DNA of 64,000 bases from Thauera butanivorans NBRC 103042 (lineage in GTDB: Bacteria; Pseudomonadota; Gammaproteobacteria; Burkholderiales; Rhodocyclaceae). Within the stretch, counting starts at the first letter, position 1, and each line of letters opens with the position of its first letter. This document shows positions 34,952-43,350 of this stretch, piece by piece. A program made the position numbers and the translations under genes. The DNA lies in contig NZ_BCUG01000017.1 of the NCBI RefSeq assembly GCF_001591165.1, positions 52,885 through 116,884 of the forward strand, in the 5' to 3' direction. The notes under the pieces are model-generated. The model was not told the DNA's origin and searched no databases. It saw only the letters and a program-made list of their open reading frames with translations.

Positions 34952-36361
34952 ATGAAACTGAGCTTCATGGGTGCAGCCGGCGAGGTGACGGGATCGTGTC
35001 TGCGGGTTGACCACGAGCGCGGGAGCTTTCTCGTGGACTGCGGCCTGTTCCAGGGGGGACGGACGGCGGAGGGGCGAAATCGCCGTGCGCTCGATTTCGA
35101 CCTCCGGCAGATCGACTTCGTGCTGTTGACGCATGCCCATCTCGATCACAGCGGCCTCGTACCACGCCTCGTCGCACTCGGCTACAAGGGGCCGGTTCTG
35201 GCCACGCCCGCGACGGTGGACCTGCTCGGCATCATGCTGATGGATTCCGCGCACATCCAGGAAAAGGAAGCCGAGTGGGCCCTGCGCAATGCGCACAATC
35301 GCCGTGCCCGCCGCCGTGCGGAGATGACGCCGCTCTACACCGTCGAGCAGGCCCGCAGCAGCCTCGCCCGCTTGCGGCCCGTCGCCTACGAGACGGATTT
35401 CCGTCCGGGGCCGGGAGTGCGTTGCCGCTTTCGCGAGGCGGGGCACATCCTGGGTTCGGCGATCATCGAGATCGATGTCGGTGAAGGCACGGCAGTGAAG
35501 CGCCTGGTGGCGTCGGGCGATCTCGGCCAGCCGATGCGCCCGGTGGTGCGCGATCCGGTGCCTGTCGAGCGTGCGGATGTGCTGTGCGTGGAATCGACCT
35601 ACGGCAACCGCGCCCACCGGCCGCTCGCGGCCACTTGCGACGAACTGGTCGATGCGATACAGCAGACGGTACACGGGCGTGGCGGCAATGTCGTCATTCC
35701 GGCATTCGCCGTCGGACGGACGCAGGAGATCTTGTTCGTGCTGGCCGATCTGGTGCGCGCAGGCCGCCTCGGGCCGCTGAAGGTCGTCGTCGACTCGCCG
35801 ATGGCCTCGGCGGTCACGGCGCTGACCCTGGACCACCACGAACTCTGGGACGAGGAGACGCAGGCGCTCTATGCCTGGTGGCAGTCCAGCCAGGGACGTT
35901 TCGACGTCCGTTTCGTGCAGGACGTCGAAGAGTCGATGGCGCTGAACGAAGTCCGCGGTGGCCTGGTGATCATCTCCGCCAGCGGCATGTGTGACGCGGG
36001 GCGGATCCGGCATCATCTGCGCCACAACCTCGGCCGCAGCGAATGTGCGGTCGTCATCGCCGGCTTCCAGGCCGCGGGCACGCTGGGCCGCCGGCTGGTG
36101 GATGGGGCGCAGCAGGTCACGCTGTTCGGTGAGCGGGTTCCGGTGCGCGCACGCATCCACACCATTGGCGGTTTGTCGGCGCATGCCGATCAGCCGGCAC
36201 TGCTCGATTGGCTGGGGCGCTTCAGGCAGGCGCCGCAGCATACCTTCGTCGTGCATGGGGAGCCGCTCGGCGCGCTGGCGCTGGCCGATGCCATCCGCGA
36301 CCGGCTGGGATGGCGGCATGTGCTGATGCCCGAACCCGGGCGGCCTTACTTCATCCAGTGA
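34952..36361 (+). CDS. MBL-fold beta-CASP exonuclease-like protein
   Basis: Metallo-beta-lactamase-fold hydrolase of 469 residues with beta-CASP and RNA-specificity domains, related to RNA-processing nucleases of the CPSF73/YSH1 type. The metal motif HAHLDHSG is at residues 61-68, and further ligands are in the segments REAGHILGSA and VASGDLG. C-terminal FVVHGE matches motif C. The protein lacks an obvious export signal. It is cotranscribed with phaC (19 bases apart) and faces the UspA-family gene across an FNR box. An RNA substrate is a family inference. Confidence 0.88.
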   Translation: MKLSFMGAAGEVTGSCLRVDHERGSFLVDCGLFQGGRTAEGRNRRALDFDLRQIDFVLLTHAHLDHSGLVPRLVALGYKGPVLATPATVDLLGIMLMDSAHIQEKEAEWALRNAHNRRARRRAEMTPLYTVEQARSSLARLRPVAYETDFRPGPGVRCRFREAGHILGSAIIEIDVGEGTAVKRLVASGDLGQPMRPVVRDPVPVERADVLCVESTYGNRAHRPLAATCDELVDAIQQTVHGRGGNVVIPAFAVGRTQEILFVLADLVRAGRLGPLKVVVDSPMASAVTALTLDHHELWDEETQALYAWWQSSQGRFDVRFVQDVEESMALNEVRGGLVIISASGMCDAGRIRHHLRHNLGRSECAVVIAGFQAAGTLGRRLVDGAQQVTLFGERVPVRARIHTIGGLSAHADQPALLDWLGRFRQAPQHTFVVHGEPLGALALADAIRDRLGWRHVLMPEPGRPYFIQ

Positions 36362-36380
36362 ACAGAATGGGAGATCGAAC

Positions 36381-38171
36381 ATGAACCAGAAGATCGGGGG
36401 GGCGGCGAAGAGGCAGGCGCGGGGAGGAAACGGAGCGGGTCGGGCCCGCTCTGCCGCGCCCCGGCCGCCGGAGTTCTACAAGACCCTGCACCGCATGAAC
36501 GAAGGCCTCGCCGAGGCGGCCGATCCGCTGGGCCTGGCGGCGCCCATCGTCCATGCACAGCTCGCCTGGCTGGCCCACCCCCAGGAGCTTGCCGAGCGTG
36601 CCATGCGGCTGTCGTCCGACCTGTGGCGCCTGCAGTGGCATACCTGGAATCGCGCAGCCGGCTTGCCCAGTACCGATCCGATCGAACCGCATCAGGGCGA
36701 CACGCGGTTTGCCGATCCGGTGTGGACTGAGTCCCCGACCTGGGATCTGATCAAGGAGTGGTATCTCGCCTTCACCCATCACACCCAGGACATGCTCTAC
36801 GAGACGCCGGCCCTGTCGAGCAAGGAGCGGCGGCGGGCGGCGTTCTGGTGGCGCAACTGGCTCAATGCCGTGGCGCCGACGAACTTCCTGCTGACCAATC
36901 CGGTGGCTTTGCGCAAGGCGGTGGAAAGCGGCGGCGCCAGCCTCATGCGCGGCTTCGAGAATTTCTTCGCCGACCTGAAGGCGGGCGACATCAGGATGAC
37001 CGATCCCGATGATTTCAAGGTCGGTGAGAACCTCGCCGTCACGCCGGGTGCGGTGATCTTTCGCAACCGCCTGCTCGAAATCATCCACTACGCCCCCAGC
37101 CAGCCGCGTATCCATGCCGAGCCGGTGGTCATCGTCACGCCCTGGATCAACAAGTTCTACGTGCTCGACCTGACGCCGAAGCGGAGCATGATCCGCTTCC
37201 TGCTCGACCAGGGGCTGGACGTCTTCATCACGAGCTGGAAGAACCCGGACGCTTCGATGCACGAGCTCACGTTCGACGACTACCTGCTCGAAGGTGTCGA
37301 TACCATCGTGCGTGTCGCACGCGAGTTCACCGCTGCCCGGCAGGTCCACGCGGTGGGCTACTGCATCGGCGGCACGGCGCTGGCGATGTACATGGCCTGG
37401 GCCAACCGCCGCCATGGCGAGGATGCGGTGCCGGTCGCCGACTGGACGCTGTTCACCACCCTGGTGGACTTCCACAAGCCGGGCGACATCGAAGTCTTCA
37501 TCGACAAGAGCAGCATCGACTACCTGGACAACAAGATGGCGCAGAAGGGCTATCTGGATGGGGCCGAGATGGCGGCTTCCTTCCGCCTGCTGCGCTCGAA
37601 CAGCCTGATCTGGCAGTACGTGGTCAATGGCTGGCTGTATGGCGAGACGCCACCGCCTTTCGACGTGCTGTACTGGAACATGGATTCCACGCGCATGCCG
37701 TATGCGATGCATGCCTGGTATCTGCGCGAGCTCTACCTGCACAACCGGCTGATCCAGCCCAACGCCCTCGAAGTCGCCGGCGAAAAGCTCGACCTGTCGC
37801 TGATCCGCCAGCCCATGTACGCAGTCGCGGCCGAGGATGACCACATCGCGCCCTGGCGCCAGACCTTCGCCATCAACAACCACGTGGTCGGCAGCCGGCG
37901 CTACGTGCTGTCGAGCTCGGGGCACATCCTCGGCATCCTGAATCCGATCGTTCATCCGCCGAAGCGGCGCTATTGGGTCGCGGATGCACGCCGTTCCGAT
38001 ACCGCCGATAGCTGGCACCAACGTGCCGAGCAGCACCAGGGCAGCTGGTGGGAGGACTGGATGCGCTGGCTCAAGCCGCGCGTCGGCCCGGAGGTCGAGG
38101 CGCGGCCGGTCGCGAACGACAGCTTCCCGGCGTTGTGCCCGGCACCGGGAAGCTACGTGCTGGAGCCCTGA
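36381..38171 (+). CDS. phaC: Poly(3-hydroxyalkanoate) synthase
   Basis: PHA polymerase of 596 residues in the class I size range. The lipase-like box GYCIGGTAL carries the catalytic C328. Downstream, AAEDDHIAPW holds the Asp and SSGHILG the His. The N-terminal PhaC_N domain (about 85-260) includes WTESPTWDLIKEWYLA. The first 30 residues are basic and disordered-looking. No phaA or phaB lies nearby. Its position behind an FNR-boxed nuclease gene suggests a link to redox balancing when oxygen is short (inference). Confidence 0.93.
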   Translation: MNQKIGGAAKRQARGGNGAGRARSAAPRPPEFYKTLHRMNEGLAEAADPLGLAAPIVHAQLAWLAHPQELAERAMRLSSDLWRLQWHTWNRAAGLPSTDPIEPHQGDTRFADPVWTESPTWDLIKEWYLAFTHHTQDMLYETPALSSKERRRAAFWWRNWLNAVAPTNFLLTNPVALRKAVESGGASLMRGFENFFADLKAGDIRMTDPDDFKVGENLAVTPGAVIFRNRLLEIIHYAPSQPRIHAEPVVIVTPWINKFYVLDLTPKRSMIRFLLDQGLDVFITSWKNPDASMHELTFDDYLLEGVDTIVRVAREFTAARQVHAVGYCIGGTALAMYMAWANRRHGEDAVPVADWTLFTTLVDFHKPGDIEVFIDKSSIDYLDNKMAQKGYLDGAEMAASFRLLRSNSLIWQYVVNGWLYGETPPPFDVLYWNMDSTRMPYAMHAWYLRELYLHNRLIQPNALEVAGEKLDLSLIRQPMYAVAAEDDHIAPWRQTFAINNHVVGSRRYVLSSSGHILGILNPIVHPPKRRYWVADARRSDTADSWHQRAEQHQGSWWEDWMRWLKPRVGPEVEARPVANDSFPALCPAPGSYVLEP

Positions 38172-38180
38172 GCCGCGTGC

Positions 38181-38864
38181 TCAGACCTGGTGGCGTGCCA
38201 GGCGGGCAGGATCGTGCAGCGTGATGTGCTTGCCGTGCACGCTGATCAGGCCGGACTCGCTGAGATCGTGGAAGATTCGCGACAGGGTTTCGGGCGTCAG
38301 GTTCAGGCGCGAGGCGATCACCTGCTTGCTGGTGGGCAGGTCGATCTCGCAGGGCGAGTCGCTGTCGGCGACCTGCAGCAGATAGCCGATCACGCGCTGG
38401 ATGCTCGAGCGCAGCGAGTAGGTCTCGACGTCCTGGATCAGGCCGTGCAGGCGGATCGACATGCCGGCGAGCAGCTTGTGGGCGAAGGAGGGGTCCTGGT
38501 CGATCAGTTCGCTGACCACGGCCTGGCCGACGTGGATCAGCGCCGTTTCCGTCAGCGCCTCGGCGAACACCGGGTAGGGCTTGTTCATGAACATCACCGC
38601 TTCGCCGAAACTCTGCATCGGGCCGATGATCTCGACGACCTTTTCCGTGCCCTGCGGCGAGGAGAAGGCGAGCTTGACCTGGCCCGAGACGACGAAGTAA
38701 AAGCCATGCGGCTGGTCGCCGCGCTGGAACAGGACTTCGCCGCGGGCGATGTGGCGGTCGCGGGTGTAGCGGGCGATGCGCTCGATGTCGGCTGCGGACA
38801 GTTCGCTGAAAAGCGGAATGCGCTTGAGCAGCGCGGGGATGTCTATTGGTGGGGTGCTGGCCAT
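38181..38864 (-). CDS. Crp/Fnr-family regulator without the FeS cysteines (Dnr-like)
   Basis: Transcription regulator of 227 residues. A cyclic-nucleotide-binding-like domain (about 14-130) is followed by a helix-turn-helix ending in KQVIASRLNLTPETLSRIFHDL (about 178-199); the recognition helix has the E-SR pattern that contacts TTGA half-sites. It lacks the N-terminal cysteine cluster of FNR. This fits heme-based NO sensors of the Dnr/NnrR kind or related proteins. It converges with phaC, 9 bases apart. Recognition of the TTGA(T/C) boxes in the window by this protein is possible. Confidence 0.85.
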   Translation of the reverse strand: MASTPPIDIPALLKRIPLFSELSAADIERIARYTRDRHIARGEVLFQRGDQPHGFYFVVSGQVKLAFSSPQGTEKVVEIIGPMQSFGEAVMFMNKPYPVFAEALTETALIHVGQAVVSELIDQDPSFAHKLLAGMSIRLHGLIQDVETYSLRSSIQRVIGYLLQVADSDSPCEIDLPTSKQVIASRLNLTPETLSRIFHDLSESGLISVHGKHITLHDPARLARHQV

Positions 38865-38966
38865 GTGCGGGCGCTCCTGATGGGAAGCCGTCTCGTTTGT
38901 CGGCCTCCATTCTAATTGAGGGCAGGGGCTGCGGCGGCCGTGCTGCCCCTGGAAAAAAGGAAGAAC

Positions 38967-39356
38967 ATGTATTTCGCCATCAAGCATCTTCACGTCACCT
39001 GCGTGGCGCTCAGCATCCTGGGCTTCCTGCTGCGAGGCTACTGGATGATCAGCGGTAGCCCCTTGCTGAAGAGCCTGCCGGCGCGGGTGCTGCCCCACGT
39101 CGTCGATAGCGTCCTGCTGATCACGGCGATCGTGCTGGCGGTGATGATCCAGCAGTATCCGTTCCAGGCTGATTGGGTGACGGCCAAGGTCATCGGGCTG
39201 GTCGCCTACGTCGCGCTCGGCACCGTCGCCCTCAAGCGCGGCAAGACGCGCTCGCAGCGGCTGTTCGCGTTTGCCGCCGCGCTCGCGGTGTATGCGTGGA
39301 TCGTGTCGGTGGCGCTGAGCAAGAACGCTGCGGGCTATCTGGCTGCCGTCGTCTGA
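38967..39356 (+). CDS. SirB2 family membrane protein
   Basis: Membrane protein of 129 residues with four hydrophobic helices; the start YFAIKHLHVTCVALSILGFLLRGYWM and the PHVVDSVLLITAIVLA segment are diagnostic for SirB2. The role is not established. Start at 38967 with AAAGGAAG upstream. It sits between the two Crp/Fnr-family genes. Confidence 0.82.
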   Translation: MYFAIKHLHVTCVALSILGFLLRGYWMISGSPLLKSLPARVLPHVVDSVLLITAIVLAVMIQQYPFQADWVTAKVIGLVAYVALGTVALKRGKTRSQRLFAFAAALAVYAWIVSVALSKNAAGYLAAVV

Positions 39357-39415
39357 CGGGACGGTCGAGGCAGCGAGACGGGAAGGGGGCAAAGGCAGGC
39401 CGGAAGCAGGCGCTC

Positions 39416-40162
39416 TCAGCGCCCGCAGCCGGCCGTCTGATGCTGGACCAGCTTGCGCAGCCTGGTCGTGTCGAGCAGGCGGATGTGCTTCTGCTGCACG
39501 GCGATCAGGCCTTCTTCCTGGAAGCGGGAAAAGGCGCGCGACACGGTCTCGAGCTTGAGGCCGAGGTAGGAGCCGATTTCCTCGCGCGTCATGCGCAGGT
39601 GGAATTCGGCCGCCGAGAAACCGCGTGCGGTGAAGCGCTGCGACATGTTGAGCAGGAAGGCCGCCAGCCGCTCCTCGGCGCGCATCGAGCCGAGCAGCAT
39701 CATCACGCCGTGGTCGCGCACGATCTCGCGGCTCATGACCTTGTGGAACTGATGCTGCAGGCCTTCGACCTCGTGCGACAGCTGCTCGAGCTTGGCGTAG
39801 GGGATCACGCACACTTCGCTGTCTTCCAGCGCCACCGCGTTGCAGCTGTGGCTTTCGGTGCTGATGCCGTCCAAGCCGAGGATTTCGCCCGTCATCTGGA
39901 AGCCGGTCACCTGGTCGCGGCCGTCCTCGAGCAGCACGTCGGTCTTGAACGAGCCGGCGCGAATGGCGTAGATTGCCTCGAAAGGATCGCCCGCACGGTA
40001 CAGGCTCTGCTGGCGCTTGACCTTGCGGCGCCCGCCGACCAGTTCGTCGAGCTGGTGCAATTCGCTGTCGGACATGCCGAAGGGCAGACACAGCTCCACG
40101 AGATTGCATTGCGAACAGGCGGTCTTCAACCCGTTCATGGTCACTGGCACGCTTGCCCTCAT
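39416..40162 (-). CDS. fnr: FNR, oxygen-sensing transcription regulator
   Basis: Crp/Fnr-family regulator of 248 residues with the four cluster cysteines of FNR: C16, C19 and C25 (ACSQCNLVELC) and C118 (SEVCVIPY), spaced like C20/C23/C29/C122 of Escherichia coli. It should carry an oxygen-labile [4Fe-4S] cluster and dimerise in its presence. The helix-turn-helix contains GLKLETVSRAFSRFQ with the E-SR residues that read TTGAT. Start at 40162 chosen for alignment with known FNR N-termini. A box at 40242-40255 between fnr and hemN allows autoregulation. Confidence 0.95.
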   Translation of the reverse strand: MRASVPVTMNGLKTACSQCNLVELCLPFGMSDSELHQLDELVGGRRKVKRQQSLYRAGDPFEAIYAIRAGSFKTDVLLEDGRDQVTGFQMTGEILGLDGISTESHSCNAVALEDSEVCVIPYAKLEQLSHEVEGLQHQFHKVMSREIVRDHGVMMLLGSMRAEERLAAFLLNMSQRFTARGFSAAEFHLRMTREEIGSYLGLKLETVSRAFSRFQEEGLIAVQQKHIRLLDTTRLRKLVQHQTAGCGR

Positions 40163-40241
40163 CTGCACGATAATTCCGTTCCCTTCAGACACTGTCCCGG
40201 GCGCCCTCACCAGTCCATCGACCCCGGGCTGTTCCTGCCCG

Positions 40242-40255
40242 TTGATCCACGTCAA
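40242..40255. promoter_or_regulatory. FNR-type box between fnr and hemN
   Basis: TTGATCCACGTCAA combines a perfect and a one-mismatch half-site. A weak -10 (CATTGT, 40278-40283) lies 32 bases downstream, as expected for class II control of hemN. For fnr on the minus strand no good -10 is seen at the matching distance. Confidence 0.75.
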
Positions 40256-40308
40256 CCAAAATATTGTGGTGTTCTGCCATTGTTCGGCACACACTCAAGC
40301 TTCAGATC

Positions 40309-41700
40309 ATGACCGACCAGAACGAACTCATCTTCGATCCGCAGCTCATCCGCCGATTCGACATCAACGGTCCGCGGTACACGTCCTATCCCACTGCGGA
40401 TCGCTTCGTCGAGGCATTCAACGCTGATGCCCTCAAGGATTGGCTTGCCAAGCGAGCCATCGGCGGCGTCAGCAAACCTCTCTCATTATACTTCCACATC
40501 CCGTTCTGTAACACGATCTGCTACTACTGCGCCTGCAACAAGATCATCACCAAGGATCACGGGCGCTCGGCCAAGTACCTGAAATACCTGGCCAAGGAGA
40601 TCGAGATGCAGGCCGCCTGTCTGGAGGGCGGCCACCAGGTGACGCAACTGCACCTGGGCGGCGGCACGCCCACCTTCCTGTCGCACGACGAAATGCGGCA
40701 GCTGATGGCTTCGGTGCGCGAGCATTTCACGCTGGTGCCGAATGGCGAATATTCCATCGAGGTCGACCCGCGCAAGGTGGATTTCGACACCGTCGCGCTG
40801 CTGGCCGAACTCGGCTTCAACCGCATGAGCGTCGGCGTGCAGGACTTCGCCGAAGACGTCCAGCGGGCAGTCAACCGCATCCAGAGCTTCGAGGAAACCA
40901 AGCTCGTCATCGATGCCGCGCGCGCCAACGGCTTCAAGTCGGTGAGCATGGACCTGATCTACGGCCTGCCCAGGCAGAACGTCATCAGCTTCAACCGCAC
41001 GCTCGAACAGGTGCTGGAGATCTCGCCCGACCGCGTCTCGCTCTACAGCTATGCGCACCTGCCGGGCCTGTTCAAGCCGCAGCGCCGCATCTCGCAGGAC
41101 GACATGCCCACCGCCGACACCAAGCTGCAGTTGCTGCAGCTCGGCATCCGCCGCCTGACCGAAGCGGGCTACGTCTATATCGGCATGGACCACTTCGCCA
41201 AGCCCGACGACGAACTGACCGTCGCCCAGCGCCAGGGCCGGCTGCACCGCAACTTCCAGGGCTACTCGACCCAGGCCGAATGCGACCTGCTGGCCTTCGG
41301 CGTGTCGGCGATCGGCAAGATCGGCCCGGTGTATGCGCAGAACGTCAAGACGCTCGACGACTACTACGATGCCCTCGACCGCGACGAACTGCCGGTGCTG
41401 CGCGGCATCGAGCTGAACGCGGACGACCTGCTGCGGCGCTCGATCATCCAGGCGCTGATGTGCCACTTCGAGCTGTCGATGCAGTCGATCGAGATCGCCC
41501 ACCTGATCGATTTCCGCGAGTATTTCGCCAGCGAGCTCGCCGATCTGCAGGAGATGCAGAAGGCCGGCCTGGTCAGGATCGACGGCGACTGGATCAGCGT
41601 CGAGCCAGCCGGCCGCCTGCTGGTGCGCGGCATCGCCATGGTGTTCGACCGCTACCTGCGTGCAGACCGCGAACGCGCGCGCTACTCGCGCGTGATCTGA
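40309..41700 (+). CDS. hemN: HemN, oxygen-independent coproporphyrinogen III dehydrogenase
   Basis: Radical SAM enzyme of 463 residues that decarboxylates coproporphyrinogen III to protoporphyrinogen IX without oxygen, supplying heme for cytochromes under anoxia. The cluster motif is C67-X3-C71-X2-C74-X-C76 (CNTICYYCAC). LHLGGGTPTFL follows, and the N-terminal YTSYPTADRF and C-terminal HemN domains are complete. No strong ribosome site precedes the ATG. It diverges from fnr with an FNR box between. Confidence 0.96.
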   Translation: MTDQNELIFDPQLIRRFDINGPRYTSYPTADRFVEAFNADALKDWLAKRAIGGVSKPLSLYFHIPFCNTICYYCACNKIITKDHGRSAKYLKYLAKEIEMQAACLEGGHQVTQLHLGGGTPTFLSHDEMRQLMASVREHFTLVPNGEYSIEVDPRKVDFDTVALLAELGFNRMSVGVQDFAEDVQRAVNRIQSFEETKLVIDAARANGFKSVSMDLIYGLPRQNVISFNRTLEQVLEISPDRVSLYSYAHLPGLFKPQRRISQDDMPTADTKLQLLQLGIRRLTEAGYVYIGMDHFAKPDDELTVAQRQGRLHRNFQGYSTQAECDLLAFGVSAIGKIGPVYAQNVKTLDDYYDALDRDELPVLRGIELNADDLLRRSIIQALMCHFELSMQSIEIAHLIDFREYFASELADLQEMQKAGLVRIDGDWISVEPAGRLLVRGIAMVFDRYLRADRERARYSRVI

Positions 41701-41828
41701 GCGACGGGCAGGGGGGCTCTGCCTGACGGGCGAGCCCGCCTGCGGCACCGCGCCGCAGCAGCGTGCGTGCCGGGGGCGTAGAATAGGCAGCTTTTCTCCC
41801 TGGCCCTCTTACCGGTCCTGTTTCGACC

Positions 41829-42539
41829 ATGCCCGAAACCGGCTACTTCGCCGTCTTCCTGATCGGCCTGCTCGGCGGCACGCACTGCGTGTCGATGTGC
41901 GGCGGCATCGTCGGCGCGCTCACCGCCCAGGTGCAGCTGCCCGGCCGCAGGCCGCAATGGCCGCTGCACCTGGCCTACAGCGTAGGCCGCATCACCACCT
42001 ACACCGCGCTGGGCGGCGTGGTGGGCGCGCTGGGTTCGGTCGGCATGCTGTACGACGGCATGCTGCCGGTGCAGATGGGCCTGTACGTGCTCGCCAACCT
42101 GATGCTGATCGCGCTCGGCCTCTATCTCACCGGCTTCACCCGCCTGCTGGTGCCGGTCGAGCGTGCCGGCCACGTGCTGTGGCGCCGCATCCAGCCCGCG
42201 ACACGGCATTTCCTGCCGGCGCGCTCGGTCAAGCAGGCGCTGCCGCTGGGCCTGCTGTGGGGTTTCATCCCCTGTGGCCTGACCTATTCCATCCTGGCGA
42301 CTGCGCTCGTCACCGGCTCCGGCGTGCGCGGTGCGGGGCTGATGCTCGCCTTCGGCCTCGGAACGCTGCCCAACCTGCTGCTGGCCGGCATGCTGTTCAA
42401 GCGTTTCCGTGATTTCACCCGCAATTCCAAGGTGCGTTTCGCCTCCGGCCTACTGGTGCTGGGCTTCGGCGTGTTCGGCCTGATCCACGCGCCCACGCTG
42501 GGCGGCGCGCTGTGGGAGGGCGTGGTCTGCCTGACCTGA
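41829..42539 (+). CDS. TauE/SafE-like (UreH domain) membrane protein
   Basis: Membrane protein of 236 residues with about six helices, of the branch annotated as sulfite exporter TauE/SafE or urease accessory UreH-like. The start has GGTHCVSMCGG (16-26), with paired cysteines and a histidine suited to metal binding, and GFIPCGLTYSILA lies near 151-163. Homologues are frequently found beside cbb3 assembly genes, which makes a part in copper handling or cytochrome maturation plausible (inference). Confidence 0.8.
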   Translation: MPETGYFAVFLIGLLGGTHCVSMCGGIVGALTAQVQLPGRRPQWPLHLAYSVGRITTYTALGGVVGALGSVGMLYDGMLPVQMGLYVLANLMLIALGLYLTGFTRLLVPVERAGHVLWRRIQPATRHFLPARSVKQALPLGLLWGFIPCGLTYSILATALVTGSGVRGAGLMLAFGLGTLPNLLLAGMLFKRFRDFTRNSKVRFASGLLVLGFGVFGLIHAPTLGGALWEGVVCLT

Positions 42540-42610
42540 TGCCCCGGCTTTCGTGTTGCCGGAGCGGCTTCGAAGGCGATGATGCAGTGCAAGACAAGCG
42601 GATTTCCCCC

Positions 42611-42616
42611 TATAAT
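42611..42616 (+). promoter_or_regulatory. -10 element of ppa
   Basis: A perfect TATAAT 30 bases before the ppa start codon. The -35 at matching distance (TGCAAG, 42588-42593) is poor. Confidence 0.6.
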
Positions 42617-42645
42617 CCGCGCACAATTTTCCACGGGAGGGAATC

Positions 42646-43173
42646 ATGGGTTTCGATCTGGTCAGCGCCGGCAAGGACGTGCCGAACGACATCAACGTCA
42701 TCATCGAGATCTCCGCGCAGGGCGATCCGATCAAGTTCGAAGTAGACAAGGACAGCGGCGCCGTCTTCGTCGACCGCTTCATGGGCACGTCGATGCGTTA
42801 TCCGCTGAACTACGGCTACGTGCCGCACACCATTGCCGGCGACGGCGATCCGGTGGACGTGCTGGTCGTGACCCCCTTCCCGCTGGCTCCCGGTGTCGTC
42901 ATCCGCTGCCGTCCGGTCGGCGTGCTGAAGATGGAAGACGAAAGCGGCGTCGATGCCAAGGTCGTGGCCGTGCCGGTGTCCAAGCTGACCCCGCTGTACG
43001 ACAAGGTCCAGACCACCGACGACCTGCCCGAGCTGCTGATGAAGCAGACCGTGCATTTCTTCGAGCACTACAAGGATCTGGAACCCGGCAAGTGGGTCAA
43101 GGTCGTGGGCTGGGGTTCCGTCGAAGAGGCGAAGAAGGAAATCGTCGACGGCCTGGCTGCCGCCAAGAAGTAA
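42646..43173 (+). CDS. ppa: Inorganic pyrophosphatase
   Basis: Family I soluble pyrophosphatase, 175 residues, cleaving pyrophosphate to drive biosynthesis. The signature [10 protein letters not shown] gives the metal-binding D66, D68 and D71; YPLNYGYVP (52-60) and [13 protein letters not shown] (32-44) are the other conserved blocks. GGGAGG precedes the ATG. Monocistronic, with its own promoter and terminator. Confidence 0.96.
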   Translation: MGFDLVSAGKDVPNDINVIIEISAQGDPIKFEVDKDSGAVFVDRFMGTSMRYPLNYGYVPHTIAGDGDPVDVLVVTPFPLAPGVVIRCRPVGVLKMEDESGVDAKVVAVPVSKLTPLYDKVQTTDDLPELLMKQTVHFFEHYKDLEPGKWVKVVGWGSVEEAKKEIVDGLAAAKK

Positions 43174-43200
43174 GCCGCCCTGTAGTTTCCGGAATACCGG

Positions 43201-43250
43201 AAACGCCCCTGCGCTCGCCATTGCATGGCAGCAAGCGCAGGGGCGTTTTT
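43201..43250 (+). terminator. Terminator after ppa
   Basis: AAACGCCCCTGCGCT (43201-43215) pairs with AGCGCAGGGGCGTTT (43234-43248), and the T-run continues to 43250. The stem is also usable on the minus strand for dmpR, which ends at 43351. Confidence 0.85.
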
Positions 43251-43350
43251 CCGTTCAGGCCGGCTCGGTGGCATGGCACGCGAGCAGCCGGCCGACCCGT
43301 GATCGATGTCCGGCCTGCCGGGCAAGGGCCCGGGATTCCAGCGCCGTGCC

